Shown piece after piece: positions 53,541-64,000 of a stretch of DNA of 64,000 bases. The stretch covers positions 124,001 through 188,000 of the forward strand of contig JAFJTR010000003.1 in assembly GCA_022559985.1 (NCBI GenBank). The letters run 5' to 3'. Position 1 is the stretch's first letter, and every line of letters begins with the position of its first letter. Made by a program: the position numbers and the translations under genes. Source of the DNA: Parastagonospora avenae f. sp. tritici 18332-5. Lineage: Eukaryota; Ascomycota; Dothideomycetes; Pleosporales; Phaeosphaeriaceae. Under the pieces are notes generated by a model. That model saw only the letters and a list, made by a program, of their open reading frames with translations. It did no database searches and was not told the origin of the DNA.

Positions 53541-56500
53541 ATGGCTCCTGGTCTCGTCGTGCCCTTGCCTGCTGTACCTGCCTCCGCCACGCGCTCCCTC
53601 GCTGACATCACAGCTTCCTACGACGACACGCTCCGCTTCTACCTCAATGGCACCAAAGTCACCCTCGACGCCGCGGACCCGGAAGTCACGCTGCTCGAGT
53701 ATCTACGGGGCATAGGGCTGACCGGCACGAAGTTGGGATGCGCGGAGGGAGGCTGTGGAGCCTGTACAGTCGTAGTGTCGCAGCTGAATCCCACGACGAA
53801 GAAGATCTACCACGCGTCTGTGAACGCGTGTCTGGCGCCATTGGTCAGTGTGGACGGCAAGCATGTCATCACCGTAGAGGGGATTGGGAATGTCAAGAAG
53901 CCGCATCCGGCGCAGGAGAGGATTGCGAAGGGGAATGGGAGTCAGTGTGGGTTTTGCACGCCGGGTGAGTTTGTTTGCTGGGAGATGGGATGGGAGGAGT
54001 TATTGACCGTGGCGATTTAGGCATTGTCATGAGTCTGTATGCGCTCCTTCGAAATACCGATGTCCCGACCGAACACGAGGTTGAAGAAGCTTTTGATGGA
54101 AATCTGTGTAGATGTACAGGCTACAGGCCGATATTAGACGCTGCACAGAGCTTCAGTATGAAGAGTGGGTGTGGCAAAGCATCGGCGAATGGCGGGGGTG
54201 GATGCTGCATGGAGAAGAATGGCGGAAAGGGAGGGGGATGTTGTAAGACTGATGGCGCAGACGATCAGCCCATCAAGCGGTTCACACCCCCTGGCTTCAT
54301 CGAATACAATCCAGATACCGAGCTCATCTTTCCGCCGCAATTACGAAAATACGAGTTCAAGCCACTCGCGTTTGGTAATAAGAGGAAGAAGTGGTTTAGG
54401 CCGACGACGGTGGAGCAATTGTTGGAAATCAAGAGTGCATATCCGTCTGCGAAACTCATTGGAGGCTCGACAGAGACGCAGATTGAGATCAAGTTCAAGG
54501 GCATGAACTACAACGCATCCGTCTTTGTAGGCGACATTGTGGAGCTACGGCAATTCACTTTCCATGAGGACCATCTCGAGATTGGCGGAAACGTGGTGTT
54601 GACAGATCTTGAGCAGATCTGCGAAGATGCAGTCAAGCACTATGGAAAAATCAGGGGTCAGCCGTTCGCCATGATCCTCAAGCAGATTCGATACTTTGCT
54701 GGACGACAGATTAGGAATGTTGGCACACCGGCCGGTAATCTGGCGACGGCGAGTCCGATTTCAGATCTCAACCCGGTGTTTGTGGCGACGAATAGTACGC
54801 TGCTGGCGAAGAGCTTGAAGGAGACGACGGAGATACCTATGGCGACTTTCTTCAAGGGATATCGACAGACTGCTCTACCTCCTGATGCGATTATTGCTGG
54901 ACTGAGGATACCGGTCGCGAGAGAAAAGGGCGAGTTTATCCGCGCGTACAAGCAGTCTAAGCGCAAGGACGACGACATTGCCATTGTGAACGCTGCACTC
55001 CGCATCTCCTTAGACGATGCACACACCGTTGAGAGCGTCGACTTAGTCTACGGCGGCATGGCCCCAACCACAATCGGCGCAAAGAAAGCCATGGCCTTCC
55101 TCAAAGGCAAGAAGTTCACCGACCTCCAAACCCTCGAAGGCGTCATGGACAAGCTCGAAGAAGACTTTGACCTCCGCTTCGGTGTACCCGGTGGCATGGC
55201 GACGTATCGCAAATCGCTCGCGCTCAGCTTCTTCTACAAGTTCTACCACGAAGTGCTCGCGGAACTACACGCAGAAGAAGTGGAGGTTGACACGCAAGCG
55301 ATCGGTGAGATTGAGCGCGATATCAGCAAGGGCGAGAAAGATGGCAAAGCGGCCGAGGCGTATAAGCAGAAAGAAATCGGACAGAGTAAGAATCACGTTG
55401 CGGCGATGAAGCAGTGTACGGGCGAGGCGCAGTATACGGACGATATCCCGCTGCAGAGGAACGAGCTTTATGGCTGCTTAGTGCTGTCGACAAAGGCGCA
55501 TGCGAAGATTCTCAGCGTAGATGCAGAACCAGCACTCAATGAGCCCGGCGTAGTAGCCTACGTGGACCACACCGACGTCTCATCTCCCGAGGCGAATTGG
55601 TGGGGCGCTCCAGCCTGCGACGAGACCTTCTTCGCCGTCGACGAAGTCTTCACCGTCGGCCAGCCGATCGGCATGGTACTCGCAGACACTGCCAAACACG
55701 CCGAGCAAGCCGCCCGCGCCGTCGAGATCGAGTACGAAGAACTCCCCGCAATATTCACCATCGAAGAGGCCATCGAGCACGAGAGCTATTTCCAGCACTT
55801 CCGCCACATCCAGAAGGGAGACACGGAGAAGGCGTTTGCCGACGCGGATCATGTCTTCACTGGTACGGCGCGTATGGGCGGTCAGGAGCATTTCTACCTC
55901 GAGACGAATGCGTGTCTGGCCGTTCCCAAGCCGGAAGATGGTGAGATGGAGATTTTCAGCAGTACGCAGAATCCGGCTGAGACGCAGGCTTATGTTGCTA
56001 AGGTTGTGGGTGTTGCGGCTAACAAGATCGTCACTCGTGTTAAGCGTATGGGTGGAGGGTTTGGTGGCAAGGAGACGCGTTCGATTCAGCTTGCTGGTAT
56101 TGTCGCCTGTGCTGCGAATAAGGTGCGTCGACCTGTTAGATGCATGTTGAATCGGGACGAGGATATTGCGACTTCTGGTCAACGCCACCCATTCCTTGCT
56201 CGCTGGAAGGTTGCTGTCAACAAGGATGGGAAAATCCAAGCCCTCGACGCCGACGTCTTTTGTAACGGCGGATGGTCGCAGGATCTCTCCGGTGCCGTTG
56301 TCGAGCGCTCCCTATCGCATATCGACGGTGTCTACTCAATCCCCAATATCCATGTCCGTGGCCGTGTTGCAAAGACCAACACCGTCTCCAACACTGCTTT
56401 CCGCGGCTTTGGTGGTCCTCAAGGCTTGTTCATTGCAGAGACGTACATCGAAGAGATCGCAGACCAACTCAACATCCCCGCCGAGAAGATGCGAGAAATC

Positions 56501-57734
56501 AACATGTACAGCCCCGAAACGAACATGATCACGCACTTCAATCAGGAACTCAAGGACTGGTACGTCCCACTCATGTACAAGCAAGTCCAATCCGAATCCG
56601 CCTACTCGGAGCGCCGCGCCGCCATCACAGAGTGGAACAAAACCCACAAATGGAACAAGCGCGGCCTCGCCATCGTGCCCACCAAATTCGGCATCTCCTT
56701 CACCGCCCTCTTCCTCAACCAAGCCGGCGCCCTCGTCCACATCTACCACGACGGCTCTGTCCTCGTCGCGCATGGCGGCACAGAGATGGGCCAGGGCCTA
56801 CACACCAAGATGACGCAGATCGCCGCTGAGGCCCTCAACGTGCCTCTATCCAACGTCTTCATTTCCGAAACCGCAACAAATACCGTCGCGAATGCGTCCT
56901 CCACCGCTGCATCTGCCAGCTCCGACCTCAACGGCTACGCCATTTGGAACGCGTGCGAACAGCTAAACGCGCGCCTCGCCCCATACCGCGAGAAACTCGG
57001 CAAAGATGCGAGCATGAAGGACATCGCACACATGGCCTACTTCGACCGCTGCAATCTCTCCGCCCAGGGTTTCTACAAGACACCCGACATCGGGTACGTC
57101 TGGGGCGCCAACACGGGCCAGATGTTCTTCTACTTCACACAGGGCGTGGCCGCCGCCGAGGTCGAAATCGACACGCTGACCGGCGACTTCACCGTACTTC
57201 GCGCAGACATAAAGATGGATGTCGGGCGCAGTATTAATCCCGCTATCGACTATGGCCAGATTGAGGGCGCGTTCGTGCAGGGCCAGGGACTGTTTACGAC
57301 CGAGGAGATGCTGTGGCATCGCGGCAGTGGAGGGATTTTCACAAAGGGGCCGGGCAATTACAAGATTCCTGGGTTCAGGGATATTCCGCAGGTGTTTAAT
57401 GTTAGTCTTTTGAAGGATGTTGAGTGGGAGAATCTGAGGACGATTCAGAGGAGTAGGGGTGTTGGTACGTTGTCTTGCCCATTAAAAAAACATTTGTGAG
57501 AGATGTGCTAATAAGGTCACAGGCGAACCACCTTTGTTCATGGGCAGCTGTGTCTTCTTCGCGATCCGCGACGCGCTCAAGGCGGCACGAGCGCAGTTCG
57601 GAGAAAACAGCGTGTTGCATTTACAGAGTCCTGCGACGCCCGAGAGGATCAGGATTAGTTGTGCGGATCCGATTCTCAAGAGAGCGTGGGTGGAGCCGCA
57701 GGAAGGGGAGAAAAGTTTCTTCGTTAGTATTTGA
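53541..57734 (+). CDS. Xanthine dehydrogenase (purine hydroxylase I)
   Basis: Exons 53541-53964, 54021-57464 and 57523-57734 (introns 56 and 58 nt) encode 1359 residues, the normal length for the family. Plant-type 2Fe-2S ligands lie in LGCAEGGCGACTV (Cys67, 72, 75), and the second cluster in QCGFCTPG and NLCRCTGYRP. The FAD domain carries KLIGGSTETQIE and GTPAGNLATASPISDLNP. The molybdopterin domains show KRMGGGFGGKETR, TAFRGFGGPQG, GTEMGQGLHTKMTQ and, across the last intron, GVGEPPLF with the catalytic Glu. All cofactor motifs are intact. A Cys/Gly-rich stretch (GGGGCCMEKNGGKGGGCC) links the Fe-S and FAD domains. The enzyme oxidises hypoxanthine to xanthine and xanthine to urate, letting the fungus use purines as nitrogen. 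A GATA site upstream agrees with nitrogen control. Confidence 0.96.
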
Positions 57735-58284
57735 GGAGACCAGAACATCCTCGAGAAATGCATCGGGCACAACAACGACAACAACAACGACCGCCCCGCT
57801 CCAAGCTGAGACCGGCGGGCTCATATTTTGTTTGGTTCGCTCCACTATGGAGGCGGGACGGCGCGTGGTGGCAATACAGTGTAGAGAAGGAACTTTGCGA
57901 CGTTTGTTCTCAAAGCCGCGCGCGACTGCGTCGTCTCGCTTTCATGGTTGATCGAACCAGGCAAATCATGGGCCCGCCGTACTCAGCTCGGGGCGGGTTG
58001 GGGAGATGTATAACGAGAGTGGGAGTCTATGGATATACCGAAGTACCACAATGAAACGTTTTTGTTTGAAACGTATCTGAAGAAGTGCTCCATGTCGCTC
58101 CGTGGCATCTGACAGGTACTCGTTAGCTAATGTATAACACCAGTTGGCTAATTTTTCACGCATCTCGTATTCTTGTGGGTGGTCACTGGTGATTACAACA
58201 TTATTGCTACTGGTAGGCTGCGCTGATGCTTCCTATAGAGATAGCCCCTGGTCGCACGCCCTCTTTAAGATCTCCGTTTCTTTC
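57735..58284. other. Intergenic between convergent genes
   Basis: 0.55 kb of 3' flanks, with an (ACA/ACG)-rich stretch at 57770-57792. Nothing else seen. Confidence 0.5.
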
Positions 58285-59577
58285 TCATGGCAATTGATGC
58301 AGATACTCCAACTCGGCTAGCCATTCTTTCGCATCGTCTCTTTCTTCATTGTTCAGTTCAACAATTCGTGGACCTGCGGTGTCGTGTGCAACCAAGACCC
58401 AGTTATCAGCCAGGAGCTCCTCCAAGTCCTTGCCCCATTCCTTCGGAAATTTAGACCACCGCCAGGCGTTACTCTTTACATCTTCCCGATCCATCGCGAG
58501 TGGTCGGTCTTGGATTATTGCATCAAGACACACCTCTTTCCCAGGTTCGTAGAGGCCCCAGAATAGGGCAAACTCTAGGTTCAGCTCTGTTCGCAGGAAG
58601 CGGAAAATCTGGCGCCATGTGCCACTGGCCAATCGAAATTCAATCAGAGTCAAGCGCCTCAAAGTTGCAGAGAACATCTTCAGACTTAACATAAGAGATG
58701 TTCCACGAGTGTCCAAGTGAGTGAGTATAAGCTCACGGAGTGCTGGAGGCTGCCGTAAATTGCGCGAAATTGTGTATGCGCCCGGAAAATGGGTGCCATG
58801 TCCATCATAATTCAAAACCTTCAGTTTCGGCGTCAGGGCCAGAACGTCGGTCCAATTCAGAGCCGCAGTCGACTCTCGGGATGCGGACAGCAACGGGAAA
58901 TCAAAATAAATCCAATGTTCGACATTCGATAGAGTCAGATGACTAAGCTCAGCTAGTATTATCTTAGCCGGCCTGGAAGTCATAGTGGGTATGGGTATTG
59001 TGATTTTCCTCAGGTCACGGCTGCCTAGATCAAGCTTGTCCAGGCGAAGTTCTTTTCCAAGAGAGATAGACTCAAAGCCGGGTAGGATGACATTTGCCCA
59101 GGCAAGGTAGACCTTTCGCAAAGCTTCGATAGTGCCACCTTGGGGCGTTTCCGGGCTTACGATCTTAAGCGATTTTAGACATCGAGGAGGATGTGCAATC
59201 AATTTTGCGAAATCTGCTCCGAAGGCCCCGTTCATGACATACCGATACGAAGGCCCCTATTCAACGTTCCGTGGGAGCAGAGACTGCGGGAGTTCTGGAC
59301 CGGTATAAACGTCGAGACTGCAGACAGATTCTCGGGATATCACATCGTCCTAGATGTGTTGTGCAGTGTCGAAACCTCCAGGGGTGGCCCTCGCAACCAG
59401 GCGGAAGAAAAACTCCACCCCAAAGCGTATACGAGTTCTCTTCTCAAGTTCTCGACACGTCAGCCGAAGCTGTTTGAGGTCTTCTCGTCTGAGGTGCTTG
59501 GTAATGCGGCTTTGCGGTAGTCCATCGATGACAATATCTAGCAGCTCGTTTGATATGTCGAGTAGTGCGGGCGACAT
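58285..59577 (-). CDS. F-box-like/leucine-rich protein, copy B (intron or nonsense codons unresolved)
   Basis: Starts MSPALLDISNELLDIVIDGL (F-box-like) and LKQLRLTCRELEKRTRIRFG, closely parallel to copy D. The frame meets TAG at 59352-59350 and another TAG about 80 bases on, then reopens in the same frame and runs to 58285. The C-terminal part has CLKSLKIVSPE, ELSHLTLSNVEHW, ALRELILTHLD, TLRRLTLIEFRL and DAKEWLAELEYLHQL, a leucine-rich pattern shared with copies A and D. An intron 59375-59214 (GTTTCG donor, GCAG acceptor, 162 nt) would remove both stops and keep the frame, giving 376 aa, but its donor is weak. Otherwise this is a pseudogene. Likely role, if active: SCF ubiquitin-ligase adaptor. 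Confidence 0.6.
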
Positions 59578-60416
59578 TGTGTCTACGATAGGGTTCGGTG
59601 TAGCAAGAGCCTTTGCGCTGGTGTTGAGTGACCGATGTCTAGTGTCTGTAGCAGGTCTTTCTTGACGTCAGTGAATGTTGCAAAGCGAAGCAATCACGCA
59701 AAGCATACATCGTGTAATGCCCGATTCCGCTAGAAAATTTCCAAAGCCTGGAACTCGTGAGCTTGCTTCGTTGTGTCGGCGCGAAATAAAAGAGTGATGA
59801 GCGGAAGGTGAGGGCAAGGGAAGAAGTTTGTTGTGGCCGGCGCGCTAGTGTTGGTTTGAGAGGAAGGAAAGAGCTCTGGGTGACGTGGAATACGTCCTAC
59901 TACGACCAGATGTAGTAATGCGTTTATAAGAAGTTTTTCATTAACACAATGAAAGACTCAGTTGGTAACATGAAGCTGTACATGGTAGCCTGAAGTCCTC
60001 ATCGTGAACAAAGGCCGGAATTTTCATCCGAAAAGGAGACGCTCCATATTCAGCAGTGGCTCTCGAGGAACGAGTTTGATCTTAATCAGAGCTCCTTCAA
60101 CTCATGTTCATCAATCACTCGATCCAGCCACATGTTCACATCGTCTCCTTCCGAATTGATGTCGATATATTCCGTGTTGTTTGTATGCTGATCAATCCAA
60201 TCTAATCATCTGTAATCAATGCAGCAACTTCTTTCTCCAGTGCCTCAGATGCGGCATCCTGTTGCCCGGATGCGGAAGCGCCAAGCATTACTGCCCTCCA
60301 GCTCAGGCCGCGGGTCTCTGAATCGTCTGAATCCAAGACAATTGCGCTGTCTTTCAAGATCTTGTCAAAACCCCATTACGTGTTGCCATGCTATAGTCTG
60401 TTGAGGAATAAGGCTT
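59578..60416. other. Intergenic within F-box-like cluster
   Basis: 0.84 kb, upstream of copy B and downstream of the copy C relic. No frame with support; it may contain further decayed F-box sequence. Confidence 0.4.
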
Positions 60417-61336
60417 TCAAGCGTGAGCTTTGGCGCTCACGTATGTAATCGAGTGATATCGGTGAGTGATACCGGTGAGTGAAATCCTAGAGAGAGGTGG
60501 CAGATTAGGTAAGTTAAGCCGTCTACAACGCGACTGAAATTCGGGTAACCGACTCCACCACCTTGGAACTCGAACTGGGAGAGATTTGATCGCAGTGTCA
60601 AAAAGTCGGCCAAAGTCTGCGTCGTCTTTTGAGGACTCAGTAACGATGAAGGTAGGAAATATGTGTCTCCACAAGTCTTCCATACGCTAAATCTGTTCAG
60701 AGAAGCGAGGGTGGGAGAATCAAGCCTCATTCCCTTCAAGAAGTGTAAGGGCGTTGTTGTACTCTGTTCTGCCTCGTTGTCAATCTTGAGAAGTTCTAGT
60801 TGTAATCCTGGAGTGGTGAAGATGACTGAAAGAGCATTTCAGAGGAAGATGTACCATGCTAGATCTGATGCTGTACGGTCTGCAGCGCTGAGCTCTTAGC
60901 TTTGATTAGGGCTCGTGAGTCTCATTATACGTAAGCGAGGAGCGCGTTCGAATATATGGCGACGCTCCTCATCAAGACAGCCTTCTGCGAGAATGACATG
61001 AACAGCTTCCCAATCCGTAGGCCCATATGTCTAGATGAAGTAATAATTGTCGATACATATCTTGACATGGTGGATGCTGTGGCGGAATATGTCATCTTTC
61101 AAGACAAGGTCTGTGAAACTGCTGCCAGAGGGACCGATACCCATGATTAGGCTAGAGAAGCTTTCTTCTTCGAAGCGCACGCGGGTGTTGATTTGTACTC
61201 TGCGGCAAACCAAACGAAGCTGACGAAGGTCCGGCCGGCTCTATAAATAATCCAGCCCATGATGCGGTGCCATAGGTAGCTCATCGATTATCGCGTCGAA
61301 TAACTCCACAGGTAAGTCGGTGAGTGTGGCCGACAT
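60417..61336 (-). pseudogene. Decayed F-box-like paralogue, copy C
   Basis: ATG 61336 begins MSATLTDLPVELFDAIIDEL, an F-box start parallel to copy D. TAG at 61243 interrupts it after 31 codons. The frame resumes DLRQLRLVCRRVQINTRVRF, matching the copy B and D segment, and meets another TAG at 61033, then continues TYGPTDWEAVHVILAEG before further stops. Closer to 60.5 kb a frame-shifted fragment reads TLADFLTLRSNLSQFEFQGG, resembling NLEDFLSLAPKLQWLEYRGG of copy D. Multiple stops, a frame shift and loss of most of the repeat region make this a relic. The left boundary is approximate. Confidence 0.7.
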
Positions 61337-61844
61337 ATTTCCTACCGTACAAGTCAGCGTCGAAGATGTCAGCTCAACCACATGCGACATACCTCCTAGA
61401 CATGTCAGTAAGAGCTATGTTCTGGTGACTCGCACAGGAAGTGTGCAGGACCGGGACAATTGAGGTGATGTATGCGGGTTGGTTAGGCGGCAGTGCTGTG
61501 ATACTGAGCCAACAAGAAGTTAATTGTGTACGCTGAGTAGACCGAATCATTAAAGAATCAGGAGCGGTCAGCCAAGGCAATGTTGCGTCACTGGCGAACG
61601 CAGTAGTGCGCACGTGAATGGCAGTGCAAACAAGCGGATCCCGCGTGTTTGAGGGTCAGTGGAAGTAAGTAACAGGTGCAAACACGTGAGAATACAAATT
61701 GGGAATATCGTGTGCAAAAATACTGTATTGAATGGCGGCGGGAACGGCGAATGTTTTGAAGCATTTGATGAGCTAGTGCTCCATTGACGTATACCACGCC
61801 GTGTACACATCTCTTAGAACAAGTAAGTACATATGTACCCGAAC
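61337..61844. other. Intergenic within F-box-like cluster
   Basis: 508 bases between the copy C relic and the end of copy D. No supportable frame. Confidence 0.5.
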
Positions 61845-63191
61845 TCAGTCCGGATGCATCTCCCAATTGTGCTCAATGGACGAAATACAAGCACTGATAT
61901 CGCATCCTTCGTCTGCGTCGAACGTAGGACCAAACCGTCCATGAATGTTGCGAAACACCAAGACCCAATCCCCATCAAGGAAGTCATGTAATTCCGCCGC
62001 TTTGGCCTTGTACGTATCATCTTGGCGTTCATACGTGTCTGCCAGTTCTCCAACAACCGAGTTCCAATCGTCCTCGCATGCTTGCGCTGTCTCTGAGTCG
62101 ATGAGCAATGGTCGCTGTTCCTTCATCCGAGCAAGCCCGAGCTTTTTGTCCGTTTGTATTAGAGACTCGATTGTGAGAAACTTGAGGAGAGACTGGCTTC
62201 GCAATATGCCAAAGACAGAACGCCAGGCGCCGGGAGTCAGATCGATATACCTCAAACCCAACGACTTCAAGCTCGTCTTGGACTTGAGGAGGTATTCACA
62301 GAGTGAAGCTTCGCTCATATTCAAGTGCGAGAACGCGATTCGTGTTAGATTCGAACGTGGAAGCAAGCTTCTTGGAAGTTTGTCCATATCCTTGAATTTG
62401 GACATCAAAGGGTCGTACAACCCTCCTCGGTATTCTAGCCACTGCAGCTTGGGTGCCAGAGATAGGAAGTCTTCCAAATTTCGAGTTGTGTCGGGTGCTC
62501 TCGGTTGCTGTACGGACTCAACATCGTCTTCCTCAACTAGCCTAGCTATGGCTATAGTTTCAAGCCCAGAGAGCACTTTAGAGGTCATCGGGATGCCTTG
62601 TAATTGCTGCGCGAAAATTGGTAAACATCCAAGGTCGCCAAGTCCTAATTGTAGAAGGGTCAGATGGAGTCCCTCATCTAAGAGTATGGTCGCAAGTGAA
62701 ACTTCAAGAGCTTTCCGACAAGCAAGATCCACAAGTTCCTGGAGTTCCGGGGCTACACCAGAAGGTACAAACGGACCCAGCAATCTCAGCTGCTTCATAT
62801 TTCGAACCTTGCTGACCACTTCATCGAAGGTCTGTTTGTATGTACCCTCCATGATGTGTTTCGTGGCTGAGGTCCAGAAGGCGATATCGTCCAGGGGTGG
62901 TTGTTCTCTGCTAATTCAAAATTCTACTAACCCAATCGTGTTCTGGAAAATTGAGTCACCTACAATGTCTGGATAATCTCCTGGAAATTTCAATGGTGGC
63001 ACGACGAAGCCGGAGCTTGTGCAAAACTCGCGCCCAAACCTTCTTCGTGTCTTGACTTCGACAGTTCGGCAGGCTAGCTGTAGACTCTTGAGGCCTTTCC
63101 GGTGCTCTGAATGACTTATTCTAGATGTAGACAGCTCGTAGATGATTGCATCAAGCAGCTCCACCGGCAAATCGGGGAGTGAAGATGCCAT
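61845..63191 (-). CDS. F-box-like/leucine-rich protein, copy D (one in-frame stop, possible intron)
   Basis: ATG 63191 starts MASSLPDLPVELLDAIIYEL, then LKSLQLACRTVEVKTRRRFG. The frame meets TGA at 62918-62916 and continues in the same frame to 61845. The C-terminal part contains MKQLRLLGPFVP, LTLLQLGLGDLGCLPIF, NLEDFLSLAPKLQWLEYRGG, NLTRIAFSHLNMSE and SLKSLGLRYIDLTPGAW, leucine-rich repeats of an F-box substrate receptor. An intron 62959-62867 (GTGACT donor, CTCAG acceptor, 93 nt) would remove the stop and keep the frame, giving 417 aa. This is the best preserved of the cluster. Function is inferred only from the F-box/LRR layout; the substrate is unknown. Confidence 0.65.
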
Positions 63192-63848
63192 TTGATGTCT
63201 TAGTCTATCGTGTCTTTCAAGATCAGTGGAAATTCGTCTACACGTACTCATGACACATACCCTGCAGATATAGATTTGAAGCAAGCGCTTCAGAGTATAA
63301 ACGCTGGGTGCCGAGCCGTTTAGACTTGGTCAATCGTGCAGGCAGCGCAAACAGTGCCCACTATCGTACAGTCAGTGCCTCCAAAATCTGAAGAGTTAGT
63401 AAATCTCATCAAGTGACGCATCATCGTAGAAGACTTAACTTGCAAATGTAGATATGCAACAAGCAAAGTACGAGCGCCGTGTACTGAGCTGCTTGGACGC
63501 GGGTGCCCGTGCAAATAAAGCTCGGTGTCGTACAGTCAGTGCTTTGGAAGCCTAGACAATCAGTCAGTCTTCCGAAGTGACGCATGATGAATGTAAGACG
63601 TACCTGCCAAGTAGGAGTAGTATCTTGACTATCCAGGTAGCCAAATCGCGCTCCGTCGAGTTCCAGTGTAAGAAAGCAAGAGCAGAACCCATAGTCGAGA
63701 AACACCATATAAACCACCTACGCACTAGCGCAAACGTGAGTTATCACCTCAACAGGTGTCCACAGTCGTTTACCACGTCGATCGAGAATTCATTCATTTA
63801 CCGCGCCTCACCTCTACAAACAACCACCATTCGTCCGAACCCCTGACT
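63192..63848. other. Intergenic with an imperfect duplication
   Basis: Contains the repeat pair listed at 63364-63588. Minus-strand open frames here (63717-63421 and 63514-63320) overlap the repeats and show no domain. Confidence 0.5.
63364..63588. repeat. Imperfect direct duplication, ~165-bp offset
   Basis: TCGTACAGTCAGTGC occurs at 63364 and again at about 63530, each followed after ~40 bp by AAGTGACGCATSAT (63410 and about 63575). Between the anchors the copies are diverged. It lies just upstream of F-box-like copy D and may be a leftover of the duplication that made the cluster. Confidence 0.65.
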
Positions 63849-64000
63849 TTACTCGAATATCCCTTTCTCAAACACAACCTCATACTGCTCATCGACCACC
63901 TCACCCTCACCTTCCTTCCCCCCACTCCACACCTGTTTCGCGCCCATCTTGCATATCTGCACCCGATCTATCCTCACACCGTCAGCCCAGGTAAAGTCCT
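63849..64000 (-). CDS. 3' end of an unrecognised gene (5' part outside window)
   Basis: A minus-strand frame enters from the right edge and runs 50 codons to TAA at 63851-63849. It reads DFTWADGVRIDRVQICKMGA, then a Gly/Glu-rich loop, then DEQYEVVFEKGIFE. Codon choice is GC-ending as in neighbouring genes, and the mixture of beta-type segments looks protein-like. I do not recognise the family. It could be the last exon of a longer gene. Confidence 0.45.
   Translation of the reverse strand, partial: DFTWADGVRIDRVQICKMGAKQVWSGGKEGEGEVVDEQYEVVFEKGIFE

Overview
The window looks like nuclear DNA of a filamentous ascomycete (Pezizomycotina). Genes are separated by 0.3-3.5 kb, lie on both strands without operons, and are broken by short GT-AG introns, mostly 46-75 nt, with CTAAC/CTGAC-type branch points. 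The gene content fits: HMG-CoA lyase, xanthine dehydrogenase, AA9 and AA11 LPMOs, a HET-domain gene, a Zn2Cys6 regulator and the GET2/PGA2/MHF1 housekeeping set. A dothideomycete is my best guess, by inference only. I saw no tRNA, rRNA, CRISPR or intact transposon.

Layout. 0-9 kb: the 5' part of NFU1 (minus), a UV-damage endonuclease (plus) and a DHA1-type MFS transporter (minus). 11.7-14.3 kb: a large Zn2Cys6 regulator (minus). 17.8-20.8 kb: HMG-CoA lyase and a first F-box-like gene (plus). 21.7-23.7 kb: a six-exon lysine 2,3-aminomutase with a mitochondrial-type leader (minus). 25-29 kb: GET2 (plus), mitoribosomal mL61 and a secretory thioredoxin-like membrane protein (minus). 30-35 kb: a disordered Arg/Ser-rich protein and an AA11 LPMO with a very long tail carrying dibasic sites and a 69-residue tandem repeat (minus). 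35.6-40.4 kb: PGA2 and MHF1 (divergent), a MARVEL-like membrane protein and an AA9 LPMO. 42-43.9 kb: a HET-domain pseudogene with three in-frame stops. 44.8-57.7 kb: a single-pass membrane protein, a TBC Rab-GAP, a triple-KH RNA-binding protein and xanthine dehydrogenase. 58.3-63.2 kb: a cluster of F-box-like paralogues, at least one of them dead. The right edge holds the 3' end of an unrecognised minus-strand gene.

Most genes are independent housekeeping functions. The accessory material is the two LPMOs (AA11 and AA9, 4.4 kb apart), the HET relic, the F-box-like family (copies at 19.3, 58.3, 60.4 and 61.8 kb) and the aminomutase. The best candidates for something undescribed are the AA11 protein whose tail resembles a Kex2-processed precursor, and the mitochondrial-type fungal lysine 2,3-aminomutase. 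Three F-box-like copies and the transporter have in-frame stops at places where an unrecognised intron is at least as likely as gene death.
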